The notes beneath the pieces are model-generated. The model was given only the letters and a program-made list of their open reading frames with translations. It was not told the DNA's origin and made no database searches. Below are positions 5,744 through 7,220 of a stretch of 7,220 bases of DNA, one piece after another; positions within the stretch are counted from its first letter, which is position 1; every line of letters starts with the position of its first letter. Both the position numbers and the translations under genes were made by a program. The stretch comes from Verrucomicrobiota bacterium (GTDB lineage Bacteria > Verrucomicrobiota > Verrucomicrobiia > Limisphaerales > UBA1412): the NCBI GenBank assembly GCA_017557085.1, contig JAFZAR010000021.1, positions 1 to 7,220 of the forward strand, given 5' to 3'.

Positions 5744-7220
5744 ATGAAACACGGCACATCAACACTATATAAAGCAAACATTTTTCTGCTGATGCTGAGC
5801 CTTTGCTGCGGGATGGTTTTCGCGCAGACAAATGCGATAGAGAATCCCAGCTATGAAGACGGTTTGACAGGATGGCGTACCTGGAACCGGACAACGGATG
5901 CTGTCCGTGGCGAGATCGTTCAGGATCCCTCCGCACCGGATGGTTCCAGCGTGATGGAGATCCGCCACACCGGTGACAAGGACTGGAGTCTGCTGACGAA
6001 CAAAAGGCTGGCGGTCACGCCCGGTGATATACTGGACCTTTCCATCTGGGGGCATGTCCAGGGTGCCGGCTATGCCATGCTTTGCCTCTCGCTGTGGGAC
6101 AAAGATAATAACAACCTGGCCTGGGTTTTCGGCTCAGTCAATCTGGCTCATGGCACCGAATGGAAACAGGTACAGCGCCGTGTGGTCATTCCCCGTGATG
6201 TCGCCAGTGTGCAGCCGTGCGTGATCGGTGAAGGCAAGACCGTCGTCCGACTGGATCTTTTCAACGTCTGTCGCGCCGGCAATGTCAGCGATCTTCGCAC
6301 GCCGGGACAGCCCGATGTCCTGACGCTCAGCAATCCTTCAATGGAACTGCGGTTCGATACAAAAACATTGTCCGCCCAAGTCCGGTGCCGTTCCAGCCGC
6401 AAGGTCTGGGAACAAATTCCTTCGCTGAAGGAACTGGTTCTCAAAAATATCCGAAAAGAGGACGAACGCACCCTGACCATAGAGCTGCTGGATGCCACCG
6501 CCAACAGAAAATTCCGATCCACTCTGCAACTGGATCCCGACAAGGCGGAATATGTCATTACACTGGACGCGCTCAATCAAACGGACGCGCCGTTCAGCGG
6601 TCTGACCTATCCTCCTCCCTACCGTTCCCAGCCGGGTGAATATCTGGTCATTCCCTTGAACGAAGGCATCTCCTATCCGGTGGAAGACGAAACGATCGAA
6701 CCGAGGTATCTGATCGCCTACGGCGGCCATGGTATCTGCATGGCTTTCTGGGGAGCGACAGACGGACAGTCCGGCTACTCCGCCATCATTGAAACACCGG
6801 ACGATGGCGGCATCCGTATTGACCGCCACGAGAAAAAGCTGACAGTTTTCCCTCAATGGGATCCGCAGCTGGGCAAATTCGGCTATGAACGCCGTCTGAG
6901 ATACTGCTTCTTCGGGGCGGGCGGATATGTCGGCATGGCCAAGCGCTACCGCCAATATGCGCAGGAAAAGGGCATCTTCAAAACACTGCGTGAAAAAGAA
7001 AAAGAAGTCCCCGCCACAGCACGGCTGGCCGGTGCGGTAAACGTCTGGAACTGGGATACGGCACCCAGCAAAATGGCGGAAGAAATGCAGGCTGCCGGCA
7101 TCGAACATATCCTCTGGAGCTCCGGAGGCAACGCGCAGGAAATCAGAAAACTCAATGAAATGGGAGTCCTTTCCAGCCGCTATGACATTTATCAGGATAT
7201 CATGGATCCGGCTAACCGGG
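5744..7220 (+). CDS. Secreted carbohydrate-active protein: jelly-roll module plus glycosidase-like region (3' partial)
   Basis: The first 492 residues of an exported protein, running off the right edge without a stop. Residues 1-27 are a type I signal peptide: a short basic start (MKHGTSTLYK), the hydrophobic core IFLLMLSLCCGM and a VFA-Q cleavage site. The nearby cysteines do not make a proper lipobox. Residues 30-178 open with NPSYEDGLTGWRTW and continue as alternating strands, the style of CBM4/9-like carbohydrate-binding jelly rolls. Residues 190-390 are a beta-rich region with LTYPPPYRS, GISYPVEDE and YGGHGICMAFWG, comparable to the beta-sandwich preceding the barrel in large glycosidases. 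AGGYVGMAKRYRQYAQEKG (392-410) and LAGAVNVWNWD (428-438) then look like the linker helix and first barrel strand of a glycosidase. The closest resemblance I can suggest is the DUF5696 or GH101-like group, by memory of style only. The catalytic residues would lie beyond the window. It probably works in the periplasm or outside on a host or algal glycan. ATG5744 is chosen because it gives a whole signal peptide. Confidence 0.8.
   Translation, partial: MKHGTSTLYKANIFLLMLSLCCGMVFAQTNAIENPSYEDGLTGWRTWNRTTDAVRGEIVQDPSAPDGSSVMEIRHTGDKDWSLLTNKRLAVTPGDILDLSIWGHVQGAGYAMLCLSLWDKDNNNLAWVFGSVNLAHGTEWKQVQRRVVIPRDVASVQPCVIGEGKTVVRLDLFNVCRAGNVSDLRTPGQPDVLTLSNPSMELRFDTKTLSAQVRCRSSRKVWEQIPSLKELVLKNIRKEDERTLTIELLDATANRKFRSTLQLDPDKAEYVITLDALNQTDAPFSGLTYPPPYRSQPGEYLVIPLNEGISYPVEDETIEPRYLIAYGGHGICMAFWGATDGQSGYSAIIETPDDGGIRIDRHEKKLTVFPQWDPQLGKFGYERRLRYCFFGAGGYVGMAKRYRQYAQEKGIFKTLREKEKEVPATARLAGAVNVWNWDTAPSKMAEEMQAAGIEHILWSSGGNAQEIRKLNEMGVLSSRYDIYQDIMDPANR

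Noticed and set aside
5766..5773. TATATAAA as a -10 promoter element
   Set aside because: It lies inside the signal-peptide coding sequence and has no acceptable -35 hexamer 16-18 bases upstream.
6338..7108. A 256-codon minus-strand open frame opposite the exported protein
   Set aside because: The plus-strand frame has a signal peptide and coherent domain-like structure; the antisense product has none.

Overview
The window is a tightly packed, all-plus-strand stretch of bacterial DNA. G+C is high in the large gene (34 of 60 bases, about 57%, in a counted sample at 4081-4140) and drops locally to 34% in the acetyltransferase gene. The proteins suggest a Gram-negative glycan-using bacterium, perhaps of the Planctomycetes-Verrucomicrobia-Lentisphaerae group. 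The reasons are a DUF362-type ferredoxin protein, a giant amylase plus debranching-enzyme fusion, an exported jelly-roll plus glycosidase-like protein, and start codons without good Shine-Dalgarno sites. This placement is inference from protein style, and no marker gene is present to settle it.

Layout: (1) 1-650, the 3' part of a DUF362 / double [4Fe-4S] cluster protein, cut by the left window edge and closed by a strong intrinsic terminator (669-709). (2) 710-782, a short control region with a perfect 15-bp palindrome overlapping a possible -35 box. (3) 783-5231, one 1482-residue protein with a complete GH13 alpha-amylase-type catalytic site in its N-terminal third and a GH133 amylo-alpha-1,6-glucosidase domain at its C-terminus. 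It is a probable two-activity glycogen/alpha-glucan debranching enzyme. (4) 5236-5697, a GNAT N-acetyltransferase starting 4 bases after the debrancher stop, with an AT-rich 3' half. (5) 5744 to the right edge, the first 492 residues of a secreted protein with a carbohydrate-binding-like jelly roll, a beta-rich middle and the beginning of a glycosidase-like barrel.

How they fit together: the debrancher has no signal peptide and should act in the cytoplasm on stored glycogen or imported alpha-glucan. The last gene encodes an exported protein that probably acts on an outside glycan. They share a strand and close spacing, but no shared substrate can be shown. The DUF362 gene is transcriptionally separated by the terminator and is probably unrelated. 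I saw no tRNA, rRNA, CRISPR array, insertion sequence or attachment site. The only unusual items are the debrancher's architecture, the palindrome before it, and the little-known glycosidase-like protein at the right edge. I found no clear sign of a wholly new multi-gene system.
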